From Nitratireductor luteus (GTDB taxonomy: Bacteria > Pseudomonadota > Alphaproteobacteria > Rhizobiales > Rhizobiaceae), in contig NZ_JAOANW010000016.1 in NCBI RefSeq assembly GCF_026162365.1, forward strand, positions 60,339-124,338: a stretch of 64,000 bases of DNA, read 5' to 3'. Positions 8,797 through 17,325 of the stretch are shown in pieces. How positions within the stretch are numbered: the stretch's first letter is position 1; each line of letters begins with the position of its first letter. A program made the position numbers and the translations under genes. The notes under the pieces were generated by a model that saw nothing but the letters and a program-made list of their open reading frames with translations, ran no database searches and was not told where the DNA came from.

Positions 8797-8855
8797 TATT
8801 AAGACTCAGGAGAAACCGAGAGTCAACGGCTCCTTTCCCCTCCAAAAGCCGGACA

Positions 8856-8885
8856 GCAGGGAGCGGGCCGAAGCCCGCCCCCTGC
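8856..8885 (-). terminator. Strong hairpin with UUCG loop after the DUF2793 gene
   Basis: Arms 8856-8868 and 8873-8885 (13 bp, one non-Watson-Crick pair) enclose CGAA, which reads UUCG in the leftward transcript, a very stable tetraloop. It begins five bases after the stop codon of the 8891-9955 gene and is followed leftward by CTTTT, so it can act as an intrinsic terminator that insulates the gene from the SOS operon. Confidence 0.7.
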
Positions 8886-8890
8886 AGCAA

Positions 8891-9955
8891 TCATGCCCCC
8901 GGCTGTGAAGCGGCAACGCCTTCAAGGGCATCGAGCCTTTGCAGCACATGATCGAGCACGGCATGGTGGATCACCGCGAAACGGTCATAGGCCACGCTTT
9001 GCGGTTTCAACTCCGCGCCCGGCCTCAGCCCACCGTCCTTGTCCGTGGTTTCGATCGTCTCGTAATCGTCCGGCCCATAGCCCCAATGCACCATGCGCGG
9101 GTCGATCCCCGCCACCTCCTCCGCGATGAAGCCGTACCAGCTCCAGCCCGGATTGTCGGAAGCGGCCAGCGAGCGGTAACGCACGGGCTTGACCCCCATC
9201 AGCGCCATTGCCCGCGATATCTCCAGCGCCTGGACGTCCGTCTTGTAGCGGGCGCTCGACGTCACCCGCAGAAGGCTGAGGCCATCGGCGCTGTCGAGAT
9301 AGGCGTTGGCCGCGTTCGCGGTCGTTCCTATGCCGGGGAAACGAACCGAGCTGTCGGCGTGAACGGCCAACGCCGTGCCCCAAGCCGCGCCGTCCGGGCT
9401 CACCTTCACCGAAAAATCGTCGCTGCCGGCAGTTCCCATCTCGGCCCGGCCGGACCAGCCGGTCTGGAACAGGAGGCTGGCGGTATCGCCGGCCGCGTTC
9501 TTGTTGATCTTGAGTTGATGACCGGCGCCGGCATTGTTAAGCAGCGTCGACGGCGAGGAAACGGCAAGCCGGTTGGTTGCATCGGCATCGGCCGAAATTC
9601 CCAGCATCTCCACCCGCTCGAAAATATCGATCCACGCCGAACCGTCGAAAACGCGCAGTCGCGCCGCGTCCTGCACCCAAACGCGCCAGCCCGCCGAGGG
9701 CGCGAAGAAAGCCCACGCCCCATCCTGATAGGCAGCCAGATCACCTTCCCGCCCGGCCCATGCGCCCGAAGCCGGGCCGGCCACGATATAGGCTTCGCCT
9801 TCGGCCGGCTCGGCCGGCGGCGCCGCCAACGTATCGCTGGCGGCGTTCGCCTGCACCAGCGCATCGAGCATCCGCACCGCCTCATTGTGGGTCACGTGCT
9901 TCTGAGCCTGCGATGGAAGTATGTAGGGGAGTGAAAGAGAGGGAGAGTTCTGCAT
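8891..9955 (-). CDS. DUF2793 protein with C-terminal S74 intramolecular chaperone domain (tail-fibre-like)
   Basis: 354 aa. Residues 1-110 (LSLPYILPSQAQKHVTHNEA, GEAYIVAGPASGAW, GREGDLAAYQDGAWAFFAP) are a DUF2793 domain, known from alphaproteobacterial phage and gene-transfer-agent tail genes. After a middle region suited to a beta-structured fibre, the C-terminus from about 230 (SSARYKTDVQAL, WYGFIAEEVAGIDP, ending in a coiled coil HHAVLDHVLQRLDALEG) is an S74-type chaperone that trimerises the fibre and cuts itself off; the Ser and Lys of the SxRxK motif are present. No other phage genes are nearby. It could be a remnant fibre, part of a scattered gene transfer agent, or a surface fibre adopted by the host. 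GGA lies nine bases before the ATG. Confidence 0.82.
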   Translation of the reverse strand: MQNSPSLSLPYILPSQAQKHVTHNEAVRMLDALVQANAASDTLAAPPAEPAEGEAYIVAGPASGAWAGREGDLAAYQDGAWAFFAPSAGWRVWVQDAARLRVFDGSAWIDIFERVEMLGISADADATNRLAVSSPSTLLNNAGAGHQLKINKNAAGDTASLLFQTGWSGRAEMGTAGSDDFSVKVSPDGAAWGTALAVHADSSVRFPGIGTTANAANAYLDSADGLSLLRVTSSARYKTDVQALEISRAMALMGVKPVRYRSLAASDNPGWSWYGFIAEEVAGIDPRMVHWGYGPDDYETIETTDKDGGLRPGAELKPQSVAYDRFAVIHHAVLDHVLQRLDALEGVAASQPGA

Positions 9956-10155
9956 GGTCAGCTATCCTGCTTGAGTTGCGCAGGAGGAAGAATACCGCCG
10001 CCCGGAAGACCGTGGATAAATCGGGGGTAAAAGATGTGCTTCCATAGCCGCTGCCAGCACAGCGCCCATAGGAAAATGCGTGCAATGGCGAAAATCTCCT
10101 ATATATAGCCGCAGGTTCACAACACAGCACGGGTCGAGCCGAAGGAACGGGTTGT

Positions 10156-10437
10156 ATGAGACTGCTGTTGGCTTGTCTGGCGCTTTTCCTGACTACCGCC
10201 GCATCGTCGGCGGAAAAGTTCGAGATATCGATCTTCAAGAAAAACTATCGCCTGTCGGCTTTCTATGCTTTCGACGCGGCTCCTGCGACTTGCAGTGAGG
10301 CGGCGATCGTCTTCCGCGCTTGCGGGCGCACCTTCTATGCATGCGGGCAGGAGGCGACAGAGGCCGTCGAGCGGGCGTCGGGCGGTGCATATTCCGTTCG
10401 CGCCGTCTCCCGACCCGGTAGCCCGCAACTGTGCTGA
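10156..10437 (+). CDS. Small secreted cysteine-containing protein, unknown function
   Basis: 93 aa. A clear Sec signal peptide (MRLLLACLALFLTTAASSA, cleavage near residue 18-19) is followed by about 75 residues with cysteines in APATCSEA, FRACGRTF, YACGQEA and a C-terminal Cys, so disulfide bonding in the periplasm is likely. AAGGAA lies about nine bases before the ATG, and a TATATA stretch near 10100-10106 could be part of its promoter. No known family was recognised. It converges with the YeiH-type gene. Confidence 0.6.
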   Translation: MRLLLACLALFLTTAASSAEKFEISIFKKNYRLSAFYAFDAAPATCSEAAIVFRACGRTFYACGQEATEAVERASGGAYSVRAVSRPGSPQLC

Positions 10438-10456
10438 TTGGCTGTTGCCCCTCGCC

Positions 10457-11470
10457 TCAGCCAAGATAGGCAAGGCCCGCCAGCACCCATGCAGCGAGCA
10501 GCACCGTCTCGAGCACAATCATCAGGACCGGCAGAAACCCAACCTCCCCTAGCGATTGCAGCGAGGTCTTGATGCCCAGTGCGGCGATGGCCGTAACCAG
10601 GCACCAGCGCGATGCGTCGACCAGGACGGCGTTCACGGCTTCGGGCAGCGGCATGAAGCTGTTGACGAGCACCAGCGCAATGAAGCCGGTGACGAAGCTT
10701 GGCAGCGGCACGCGCGGCAATTTGCCGGCGCCGGCCGCAACGCCCTCGCCCTGTCGCCAGACAAATCCCAGCACCAGCACCACGGGAACCAGCAGCACGA
10801 CGCGAAACAGCTTGACCACCGTCGAGACATTGCCTGTCTCCTCCGAAACCGAGTAGCCGGCCCCCACCACCTGCGCCACATCGTGGATCGTGCCGCCGAG
10901 GAACAACCCCGCCTCGTTGTCCGACAGGCCCAGGGCCTGCGCCAGGATCGGATAGGCAATCATGGATATGGTGGAAAGCGTGGTAACGGTGATCACGACA
11001 AATATCGTGTTGCGCTCCTGATCCTTGTCGCGCGGCATGATCGCCGCCACGGCCAGCGCGGCGGAAGCGCCGCATATACCCACCGAGGCGCCGCTCAAGA
11101 CGCCGAGCCGGCTGCCGGCGCGCGTGAAACGGCCGAGCGCATAGCCGAAGAGGATGGTGGCGAGAACGCCGAGCGCCACCCACACGACGGCGAACGCGCC
11201 AAGACCGGAAATCTGATCGAGCGTGATGCGCAGCCCCAGAAGCGCGACGCCGATACGCAGCACCGTGCTCGACGCAAATCCGATCCCCGGTGCCGTCTTC
11301 ACGTCATCGGCGAGAAAGTGCACCGCCATGCCGATGAGTAGGGCGAACAGCATTTGTGGTGCGCCATAGTGATCCGCCAGGAATTGCGCGGCGGCGGCAA
11401 TGACGAGGCAAACCAGCAGTCCTGGAAAGACCGATTTCACACCGGCGATGGAATAGGTCGACTGGGCCAC
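10457..11470 (-). CDS. yeiH: YeiH/UPF0324-family putative sulfate exporter
   Basis: 337 aa with GTG start (AGGA nine bases upstream). About ten hydrophobic segments span the protein. The family signature is visible: ADHYGAPQMLFALLIGMA near residue 35, RIGVALLGLRITLDQI near 72, GASVGICGASAALAVAA near 127 and GGTIHDVAQVVGAGYSVS near 193. Members are inner-membrane proteins assigned as sulfate or anion exporters by analogy; the substrate is not proven. It is transcribed divergently from the flavoprotein gene at 11681. Confidence 0.9.
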   Translation of the reverse strand: MAQSTYSIAGVKSVFPGLLVCLVIAAAAQFLADHYGAPQMLFALLIGMAVHFLADDVKTAPGIGFASSTVLRIGVALLGLRITLDQISGLGAFAVVWVALGVLATILFGYALGRFTRAGSRLGVLSGASVGICGASAALAVAAIMPRDKDQERNTIFVVITVTTLSTISMIAYPILAQALGLSDNEAGLFLGGTIHDVAQVVGAGYSVSEETGNVSTVVKLFRVVLLVPVVLVLGFVWRQGEGVAAGAGKLPRVPLPSFVTGFIALVLVNSFMPLPEAVNAVLVDASRWCLVTAIAALGIKTSLQSLGEVGFLPVLMIVLETVLLAAWVLAGLAYLG

Positions 11471-11680
11471 GATCGGAAATCCTTTACGTCACGCTCGTCG
11501 CCGACAGCAACACATTTCCCAAACGCTCGGCAATTGGCACTGCCTTTCCTAATACAAGGGCCACGGATAAATGGAAAACCATTTGCCGCCGGGCTTCCTT
11601 ACACGCGTCTCTTGACGTTGTGGCCGGCGCTCTGTTGAAGAAACGGAACCCGCCGCAATTCCTTCCACGCCGGAGCCTGC

Positions 11681-12967
11681 ATGACGAAGCTCGAACAAGC
11701 CGCTAACGGCCTTTGGGATGCCACCGCCCCCGCGGCGCCACAAACCGCCTCTCTGGCGGGCAACCTGCAAGCCGATGTTGTGATCGTCGGCGGTGGTTTC
11801 ACCGGCCTTTCAGCAGCTTTGCATCTGGCGGAAGCAGGCGCGAAAGTGGTGGTGCTCGAAGCCCGCGAGATCGGCCATGGCGGGTCGGGACGGAACGTAG
11901 GCCTGGTCAATGCCGGCATGTGGGTCCTTCCCGATGACCTGCCGGCGACGCTCGGCGAACCTTATGGCGAACGCCTGCTGGAACTTCTGGGCGATGCACC
12001 GAAGCTGGTTTATGGTCTTGTGGAAAAGCACGGCATGGCCTGCGAAGCGGTGAATACCGGCACGCTCCACTGCGCCGTTGGCAGCGGCGGTCTGCGCCAG
12101 CTTGAAACCCGTGCCGAACAATGGCGGCGCCGCGGCGCACCCGTGCGCCTGCTTTCGTCGCGTGAAACCGCCGACAAGACGGGAACGGACGTCTTCTCCG
12201 GCGCGCTGCTCGACGAACGCGCCGGCACGATCCAGCCGCTGGCCTATGCGCGCGGACTGGCGGCGACAGCATTGCAGACAGGCGCTGAAATATTCACCCA
12301 TTCGCCGGTCGAGCGGGTGGAGGAAGATGGGAACCGTTGGCGCGCCGTCACGCCGGGTGGCAGCGTTACGGCCGACTGGGTCATCGCTGCCACGAACGCC
12401 TATACCACCCGTCTCTGGCCGCAATTGCGCGAGGAACTCGTGCACCTGCCCTACTTCCAGTTCGCCACCGAACCGCTGCCGCCGGAGGCGTTTTCCGCCA
12501 TCCTGCCCGAAAAGCAAGGCGCGTGGGACACGAACAAGGTGCTCACCTCCTTCCGCCTCGACCAGAGCGGCCGCCTGGTGCTTGGCAGCGTCGGCGCACT
12601 TTCGGGCACGGGCAGATCCGTTCATCAGGCCTGGGCGCGGCGCGCCATGACGCGCATGTTTCCCATGCTGAAAGATGTCGGCTTCCATCAGGGATGGCAC
12701 GGCATGATCGGCATGACCGACGATCACCTCCCGAAGTTCCATCGCCTCGACCGCCGCATCGTCGGCTTCAGCGGCTATAATGGCCGGGGCATCGCGCCGG
12801 GCACGGCGTTCGGCAAGGTCCTGGCCCAACATATCGGCGGCAGGATCGGCGGGAGCGATCTTCCGCTCCCGGTCACCTTGCCCGTGCCGCAGCGCCTGCG
12901 GGCGATACGAGAGGCGGGCATAGAATGGGGTGCGCAGGCGATCCACCTGATGCGGATGCTCGGGTAA
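11681..12967 (+). CDS. FAD-dependent oxidoreductase, gamma-glutamylputrescine oxidase/OrdL type (DAO family)
   Basis: 428 aa. The FAD-binding dinucleotide fold is at residues 33-53 (VVIVGGGFTGLSAALHLAEA) and the glycine-rich SGRNVGLVNAGMW at about 70-83 is typical of the DAO/PuuB branch. The C-terminal GFSGYNGRGIAPGTAFGK contacts FAD. Such enzymes oxidise amines or amino acids (gamma-glutamylputrescine, N-methyl amino acids), releasing hydrogen peroxide; the true substrate is unknown. GGAG lies close upstream of the ATG. The gene is not clearly in an operon: it converges with the kinase gene, leaving nine bases between stops. Confidence 0.88.
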   Translation: MTKLEQAANGLWDATAPAAPQTASLAGNLQADVVIVGGGFTGLSAALHLAEAGAKVVVLEAREIGHGGSGRNVGLVNAGMWVLPDDLPATLGEPYGERLLELLGDAPKLVYGLVEKHGMACEAVNTGTLHCAVGSGGLRQLETRAEQWRRRGAPVRLLSSRETADKTGTDVFSGALLDERAGTIQPLAYARGLAATALQTGAEIFTHSPVERVEEDGNRWRAVTPGGSVTADWVIAATNAYTTRLWPQLREELVHLPYFQFATEPLPPEAFSAILPEKQGAWDTNKVLTSFRLDQSGRLVLGSVGALSGTGRSVHQAWARRAMTRMFPMLKDVGFHQGWHGMIGMTDDHLPKFHRLDRRIVGFSGYNGRGIAPGTAFGKVLAQHIGGRIGGSDLPLPVTLPVPQRLRAIREAGIEWGAQAIHLMRMLG

Positions 12968-12976
12968 GGGCGCAGC

Positions 12977-13873
12977 TCAAGACCGGGCCGCGCTCGATGC
13001 GCCGGCAAACCGCTCCACTGCAATTGCCATCGCGCCATCCACCGCGCTGCCTTGCGCGGGATACAGCATGGCCTTGAGGCTGTCGGCCAGAAATGGCGTG
13101 TAGGGTGCGGCAAGGCCGCCCAGCATGCATATGCGGCGGCAATCGCGCGGCATCACCGCCCTAAGCGACGCCTCGATGGCGGCCACACCTTCACCGACGA
13201 TTTCGAGCGCTATCGGATCGCCGGCCGCCGCCGCCTGGAATATCTGCGGGGCGAAGGCCGCGAATTCGGAAGGTTTGACAGAATGCGCGAAGGAGACGAT
13301 CTCCCGCGCCTCGCCATCGAAACGCTTCAGGACCGCATCGGTCAGCGCGGAGCCGGAGCCCACGCCGTCATGGGCGAGGAGCGTGTGCTCCAGAAGGGCA
13401 CGGCCGAGCCGTGCCCCGCTCGCCTGGTCGCCGATGAGAAAGCCCCATCCGCCGACAAGGCGCACCGCATCGCCGTCGCGTGCACCGAAGACCGAGCCGG
13501 TGCCGACGATCGCCACCGCACCGTTATGCGGGCCCAGCGCGCCGCGAACCGCGATCTCCGCATCCCAGAGCACCACGCTCTCGGCGAATGGCAGACGGCG
13601 GCGAAGCCGTTCGCCGTAATCGCCGACATTGACCCCGGCCAGCCCGACCACCGCTTTCGCATCCGACAGCGCATCGGGCGCGAGGCCCGCCGCCCCGGCG
13701 GCCAGTTCGGCTGCTTCGATCACGTTGAGGGCAGCCCTGTCGGGATCCGTCATTGCATTGGCAGGCCCGCTTTGGCCGCTGCCGATCACGGCCCCCGAGG
13801 GATCGGCGATGCGCGCGCGGCATCCCGTCCCTCCCCCGTCTACCGCCACCAGGTGCCGCAAATCTTCCTCCAT
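12977..13873 (-). CDS. N-acetylglucosamine kinase-like protein (BadF/BadG/BcrA/BcrD ATPase family)
   Basis: 298 aa. The N-terminal phosphate-1 loop LVAVDGGGTGCRARIAD (8-24) and later AVVGLAGVNVGD and AIVGTGSVFGARD (adenosine/phosphate-2 region) mark an ASKHA-fold sugar kinase; DAEIAVRGALGPHNGAVAI is typical of bacterial glucosamine/GlcNAc kinases. It likely phosphorylates an amino sugar in the cytoplasm. It is divergent from the sugar ABC operon at 14229 and shares a 355-base control region with it, so the imported sugar is plausibly an amino sugar or its derivative (inference). Confidence 0.85.
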   Translation of the reverse strand: MEEDLRHLVAVDGGGTGCRARIADPSGAVIGSGQSGPANAMTDPDRAALNVIEAAELAAGAAGLAPDALSDAKAVVGLAGVNVGDYGERLRRRLPFAESVVLWDAEIAVRGALGPHNGAVAIVGTGSVFGARDGDAVRLVGGWGFLIGDQASGARLGRALLEHTLLAHDGVGSGSALTDAVLKRFDGEAREIVSFAHSVKPSEFAAFAPQIFQAAAAGDPIALEIVGEGVAAIEASLRAVMPRDCRRICMLGGLAAPYTPFLADSLKAMLYPAQGSAVDGAMAIAVERFAGASSAARS

Positions 13874-14228
13874 GCAGCTCGTATAGATACCAGTAGCAGG
13901 CCACTGCGAGATGCCGTCCTGCTGCCTTCAAACCAAAGCACTGTTTATCATTAATAAAAATTTCAGTCTGGATTCTCCAGAAAAAATGGTATTGACTTGG
14001 TTCTGTCCAATGACCTGAATAGGCGCCAGCCATTCGCGCCGGGAGCGGGGGAAAATCGTCAGCGGGAAAAGAACATAGCCGACAGTCCGGGCGAAGGGCC
14101 AGAGGGCACGTTCCGCCAATTGTATTTTGACTGCCAGGGTATACGCTGAACGACATGTCCACTTCCCTGTCACGGGACGGTTTCAGACGGGAACGGGCGT
14201 CCCAGACGCCTAATTGGGAGAATGAAGA
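13874..14228. promoter_or_regulatory. Divergent control region between sugar kinase and sugar ABC operon
   Basis: 355 bases with an AT-rich part around 13935-13990. On the plus strand a candidate -35 TTGACT (13992-13997) is followed, 17-18 bases later, by CTGAATA (14015-14021). Between them lies the small dyad TTGG-N6-CCAA (13997-14010), a possible operator for a LacI- or GntR-type regulator. The distance to the first gene (ATG 14229) would give a leader of about 200 bases. No regulator gene is adjacent. Promoter and operator assignment are tentative. Confidence 0.35.
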
Positions 14229-15488
14229 ATGAAACGGGCGCATCTATCGATTCTACTCATGGCCTCCACCGTGCTCGGCATGTCCGGCGCGGCCCAGGCC
14301 CAGGACGTGACGCTGACCATCGAGAGCTGGCGCAACGACGACCTGGCGATCTGGCAGGAGAAACTGATCCCCGCCTTCGAAGCCCAGCATCCGGGCATCA
14401 ACGTGGAGTTCTCGCCTTCGGCGCCGACCGAATACAACGCCGCGCTCAACGCCAAGCTCGAGGCGGGCTCGGCCGGCGACCTCATCACCTGCCGGCCGTT
14501 CGACGCGTCGCTGGAACTCTACAAGAAGGGTCAGCTTGCCGACCTCAGCGACCTTGAAGGCATGCAGAACTTCTCCGACGTCGCCAAGTCGGCCTGGCAG
14601 ACCGACGATGGTTCCGCCACCTTCTGCGTCCCGATGGCCTCGGTCATCCACGGCTTCATCTACAATAAGGACGCCTTCGAGGAAATCGGCATCGAGCCGC
14701 CGACCACCGAGGAAGAATTTTTCGCCGTGCTCGACAAGATCAAGGAAGACGGCACCTATATCCCGATGGCCATGGGCACCAAGGATCTCTGGGAAGCGGC
14801 GACCATGGGCTACCAGAATATCGGCCCCAACTACTGGAAAGGCGAGGAAGGCCGGCTGGCGCTCATCAAGGGCGAGCAGAAGCTGACCGACGAGCCATGG
14901 GTCGCGCCTTATGAAACGCTGGCGCGCTGGCGGGACTACCTGGGCGACGGCTTCGAGGCCCAGTCCTATCCCGACAGCCAGAACCTGTTCACGCTCGGCC
15001 GCGCGGCGATTTATCCCGCCGGTTCGTGGGAAATCTCCGTCTTCAACGAGCAGGCAGATTTCGAGATGGGCGCTTTCCCGCCGCCGGTTCAGGCCGAAGG
15101 CGACACCTGCTACATCTCCGACCACACCGACATCGCGATGGGCATGAACGCCGATACGGAGCATCCCGAGGAAGCCAGGACCTTCCTCAACTGGGTCGCC
15201 TCGGACGAATTCGCCACGATCTACGCCAATGCGCTGCCGGGCTTCTTCAGCCTCTCTTCCACCCCGGTCGAGATGGAAGACCCGCTGGCCAAGGAATTCG
15301 TTTCCTGGCGCGAGAAGTGCGAGCCGACCATCCGCTCGACATACCAGATCCTGTCGCGCGGAACGCCCAATCTCGAAAACGAGACCTGGGTCGCGGCCGC
15401 CAATGTGATCAACGGCACCGAAACGCCCGAGGAAGCGGCCAAGCGCCTGCAGGAAGGCCTGGCAAGCTGGTACGAGCCGCAGCAATAG
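14229..15488 (+). CDS. Sugar ABC transporter substrate-binding protein
   Basis: 419 aa. A Sec signal peptide (MKRAHLSILLMASTVLGMSG, cleavage after AQAQ at about 25) leads into a cluster-B (MalE-like) binding protein: TLTIESWRNDDLAIWQEKLI, EFSPSAPTEYNAALNAKLEA, and later YPAGSWEISVFNEQ. It binds a sugar in the periplasm and delivers it to the permeases encoded next. First gene of the operon. The stop codon is followed by a strong hairpin, typical of operons where the binding protein is made in excess. Confidence 0.93.
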   Translation: MKRAHLSILLMASTVLGMSGAAQAQDVTLTIESWRNDDLAIWQEKLIPAFEAQHPGINVEFSPSAPTEYNAALNAKLEAGSAGDLITCRPFDASLELYKKGQLADLSDLEGMQNFSDVAKSAWQTDDGSATFCVPMASVIHGFIYNKDAFEEIGIEPPTTEEEFFAVLDKIKEDGTYIPMAMGTKDLWEAATMGYQNIGPNYWKGEEGRLALIKGEQKLTDEPWVAPYETLARWRDYLGDGFEAQSYPDSQNLFTLGRAAIYPAGSWEISVFNEQADFEMGAFPPPVQAEGDTCYISDHTDIAMGMNADTEHPEEARTFLNWVASDEFATIYANALPGFFSLSSTPVEMEDPLAKEFVSWREKCEPTIRSTYQILSRGTPNLENETWVAAANVINGTETPEEAAKRLQEGLASWYEPQQ

Positions 15489-15501
15489 CGGACGATCGAT
15501 T

Positions 15502-15524
15502 GGGGGCCGCCAGGCGCGGCCCCC
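15502..15524 (+). terminator. Hairpin between binding-protein and permease genes (attenuator/mRNA stabiliser)
   Basis: Perfect 9-bp arms GGGGGCCGC (15502-15510) and GCGGCCCCC (15516-15524) around CAGGC, 13 bases after the binding-protein stop and 22 before the permease ATG. It is followed by GATTTG, not a true U-run, so partial termination or 3'-end protection of the upstream message is more likely than full termination. Confidence 0.65.
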
Positions 15525-15546
15525 GATTTGAACAATCGGGGGAACC

Positions 15547-16467
15547 ATGGCAGCCGCTAAGAAGCCGGTCCGCTGGCATATTGCCGTTTTTCTGGCTCCG
15601 GCCGTCCTGATCTACACGTCGGTGATGATCCTGCCACTCTTCGGCACGCTGCAGCTTTCGCTGTTCGGCCGCGGCGAAAGCGGGCTGATCTTCGTCGGCT
15701 TCGACAATTTCCGCACGCTCCTGTTCGACCCGCGCTGGTCGGCCAGCTTCTGGAACGCGCTGTGGAACAATACCTGGTTCTTCATCATCCACATGGCAGT
15801 GCAGAACCCGATCGGCATCCTCCTGGCCGCCCTCCTTTCCAATCCCCGTCTGCGGCTGCGCGGCTTCTACCGCACGGCGATCTTCGTGCCGACGATCCTT
15901 TCCTTCGTCATTGTCGGCTTCGCCTGGAAGCTGATCCTCAGCCCGTTATGGGGCGTGGCGCCCAGCCTGCTCGACATGGTCGGCCTCAGGAGCCTGTTCG
16001 AGCCGTGGCTCGGCAAGGAGGAATATGCGCTGACGACGCTCGGCCTGATCTCGGTCTGGCAGTTCATCGGCATTCCGATGATGCTGATCTACGCCGCGCT
16101 TCTTTCCATTCCCGAGGAGCTGCTGGAGGCGGCCGAATGCGACGGCATCACCGGCATGAGCCAGTTCTGGAAGATCAAGCTGCCGCTCATCCTGCCCTCC
16201 ATCGGCATCATCTCGGTGCTGACCTTCGTCGGCAATTTCAACGCCTTCGACCTGATCTACGCCACCCAGGGCGCCATGGCCGGGCCCAACTTCTCGACCG
16301 ACATCCTGGGCACGTTCCTCTACCGGACCTTCTTCGGGTTCCAGTTGCAGATCGGCGACCCGAACATGGGCGCGGCGATCGCCTCGATGATGTTCCTCAT
16401 CATCCTGGTCGGCGTCTGCATCTACCTCTTCATGATCCAGACGCGGCTGCGCCGCTACCAGTTTTGA
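15547..16467 (+). CDS. Sugar ABC transporter permease (MalF/UgpA type)
   Basis: 306 aa with six predicted membrane segments (first at about 12-32, FLAPAVLIYTSVMILPLFG). The EAA loop that docks on the ATPase is visible as EELLEAAECDGITGMSQFWK near residue 190. CGGGGG precedes the ATG. It forms the transmembrane channel with the next gene product in the inner membrane. Confidence 0.93.
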   Translation: MAAAKKPVRWHIAVFLAPAVLIYTSVMILPLFGTLQLSLFGRGESGLIFVGFDNFRTLLFDPRWSASFWNALWNNTWFFIIHMAVQNPIGILLAALLSNPRLRLRGFYRTAIFVPTILSFVIVGFAWKLILSPLWGVAPSLLDMVGLRSLFEPWLGKEEYALTTLGLISVWQFIGIPMMLIYAALLSIPEELLEAAECDGITGMSQFWKIKLPLILPSIGIISVLTFVGNFNAFDLIYATQGAMAGPNFSTDILGTFLYRTFFGFQLQIGDPNMGAAIASMMFLIILVGVCIYLFMIQTRLRRYQF

Positions 16468-16485
16468 GCCGGTTTTGAAATCGTC

Positions 16486-17325
16486 ATGAGCAAGGCACGC
16501 ACATCCCTCCCCCGCTCGGCCGCCGCCCATGGCGTGCTGCTGCTCTATACGGCCATCGCGCTTTTCCCGGTGATCGTGATCATCATCAACGCCTTCAAGT
16601 CGCGGCAGGCGATCTTCCGCTCTCCCTTGTCGCTGCCCGACGCCGAGAGCTTCACGCTCATCGGCTTCGAGACCGTGCTGAAGCAGGGTGACTTCCTGCT
16701 CTATTTCCAGAACAGCTTCATTGTCACCGTGGCTTCGCTCGCCTGTGTCCTTCTTTTCGGCGCGATGGCCGCTTTCGCGCTTGCCGAATACCGTTTCCGC
16801 GGCAATCCGCTGATGGGGCTCTACCTCGCGCTCGGCATCATGATCCCGATCCGGCTCGGCACCGTCGCCATATTGCAGCTTATGGTGGCAGGCGGCCTCG
16901 TCAACACGCTGACCGCGCTCGTGCTCGTGTACTCGGCGCAAGGCCTGCCGCTCGCCATCTTCATCCTGTCGGAGTTCATGAAACAGGTCTCCGACGACCT
17001 CAAGAACGCCGGCCGCATAGACGGGCTGTCCGAATACACGATCTTTTTCCGGCTCGTGCTGCCGCTGGTGCGGCCGGCCATGGCGACCGTCGCCGTGTTC
17101 ACCATGATCCCCATATGGAACGATCTATGGTTTCCGCTGATCCTGGCTCCGTCGGAGGAGACCAAGACGATCACGCTCGGCGCACAGGTCTTCATCGGCC
17201 AGTTCGTGACCAACTGGAATGCGGTGCTGGCGGCCCTGTCGCTGGCCATTCTGCCGGTGCTCGTTCTCTATCTCATCTTCTCCCGCCAACTCATCCGCGG
17301 GATCACAGCAGGAGCCGTCAAATGA
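16486..17325 (+). CDS. Sugar ABC transporter permease (MalG/UgpE type)
   Basis: 279 aa, six predicted membrane segments starting with GVLLLYTAIALFPVIVIIIN. The EAA motif is DDLKNAGRIDGLSEYTIFFR near residue 170. It is the second channel subunit of the importer. The gene ends in an ATGA overlap with the oxidoreductase gene, showing translational coupling. Confidence 0.93.
   Translation: MSKARTSLPRSAAAHGVLLLYTAIALFPVIVIIINAFKSRQAIFRSPLSLPDAESFTLIGFETVLKQGDFLLYFQNSFIVTVASLACVLLFGAMAAFALAEYRFRGNPLMGLYLALGIMIPIRLGTVAILQLMVAGGLVNTLTALVLVYSAQGLPLAIFILSEFMKQVSDDLKNAGRIDGLSEYTIFFRLVLPLVRPAMATVAVFTMIPIWNDLWFPLILAPSEETKTITLGAQVFIGQFVTNWNAVLAALSLAILPVLVLYLIFSRQLIRGITAGAVK

Noticed and set aside
9882..10238. 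118-codon frame on the minus strand over the small secreted gene
   Set aside because: It runs against the small secreted gene, which has a clear signal peptide and ribosome binding site, and into the start of the tail-fibre-like gene.
11535..11549. Sigma-54-like TGGCAC-N5-TTCC upstream of the flavoprotein gene
   Set aside because: The essential GC of the -12 element is missing (TTCC instead of TTGC), and there is no nearby enhancer-binding regulator; a chance match is more likely.
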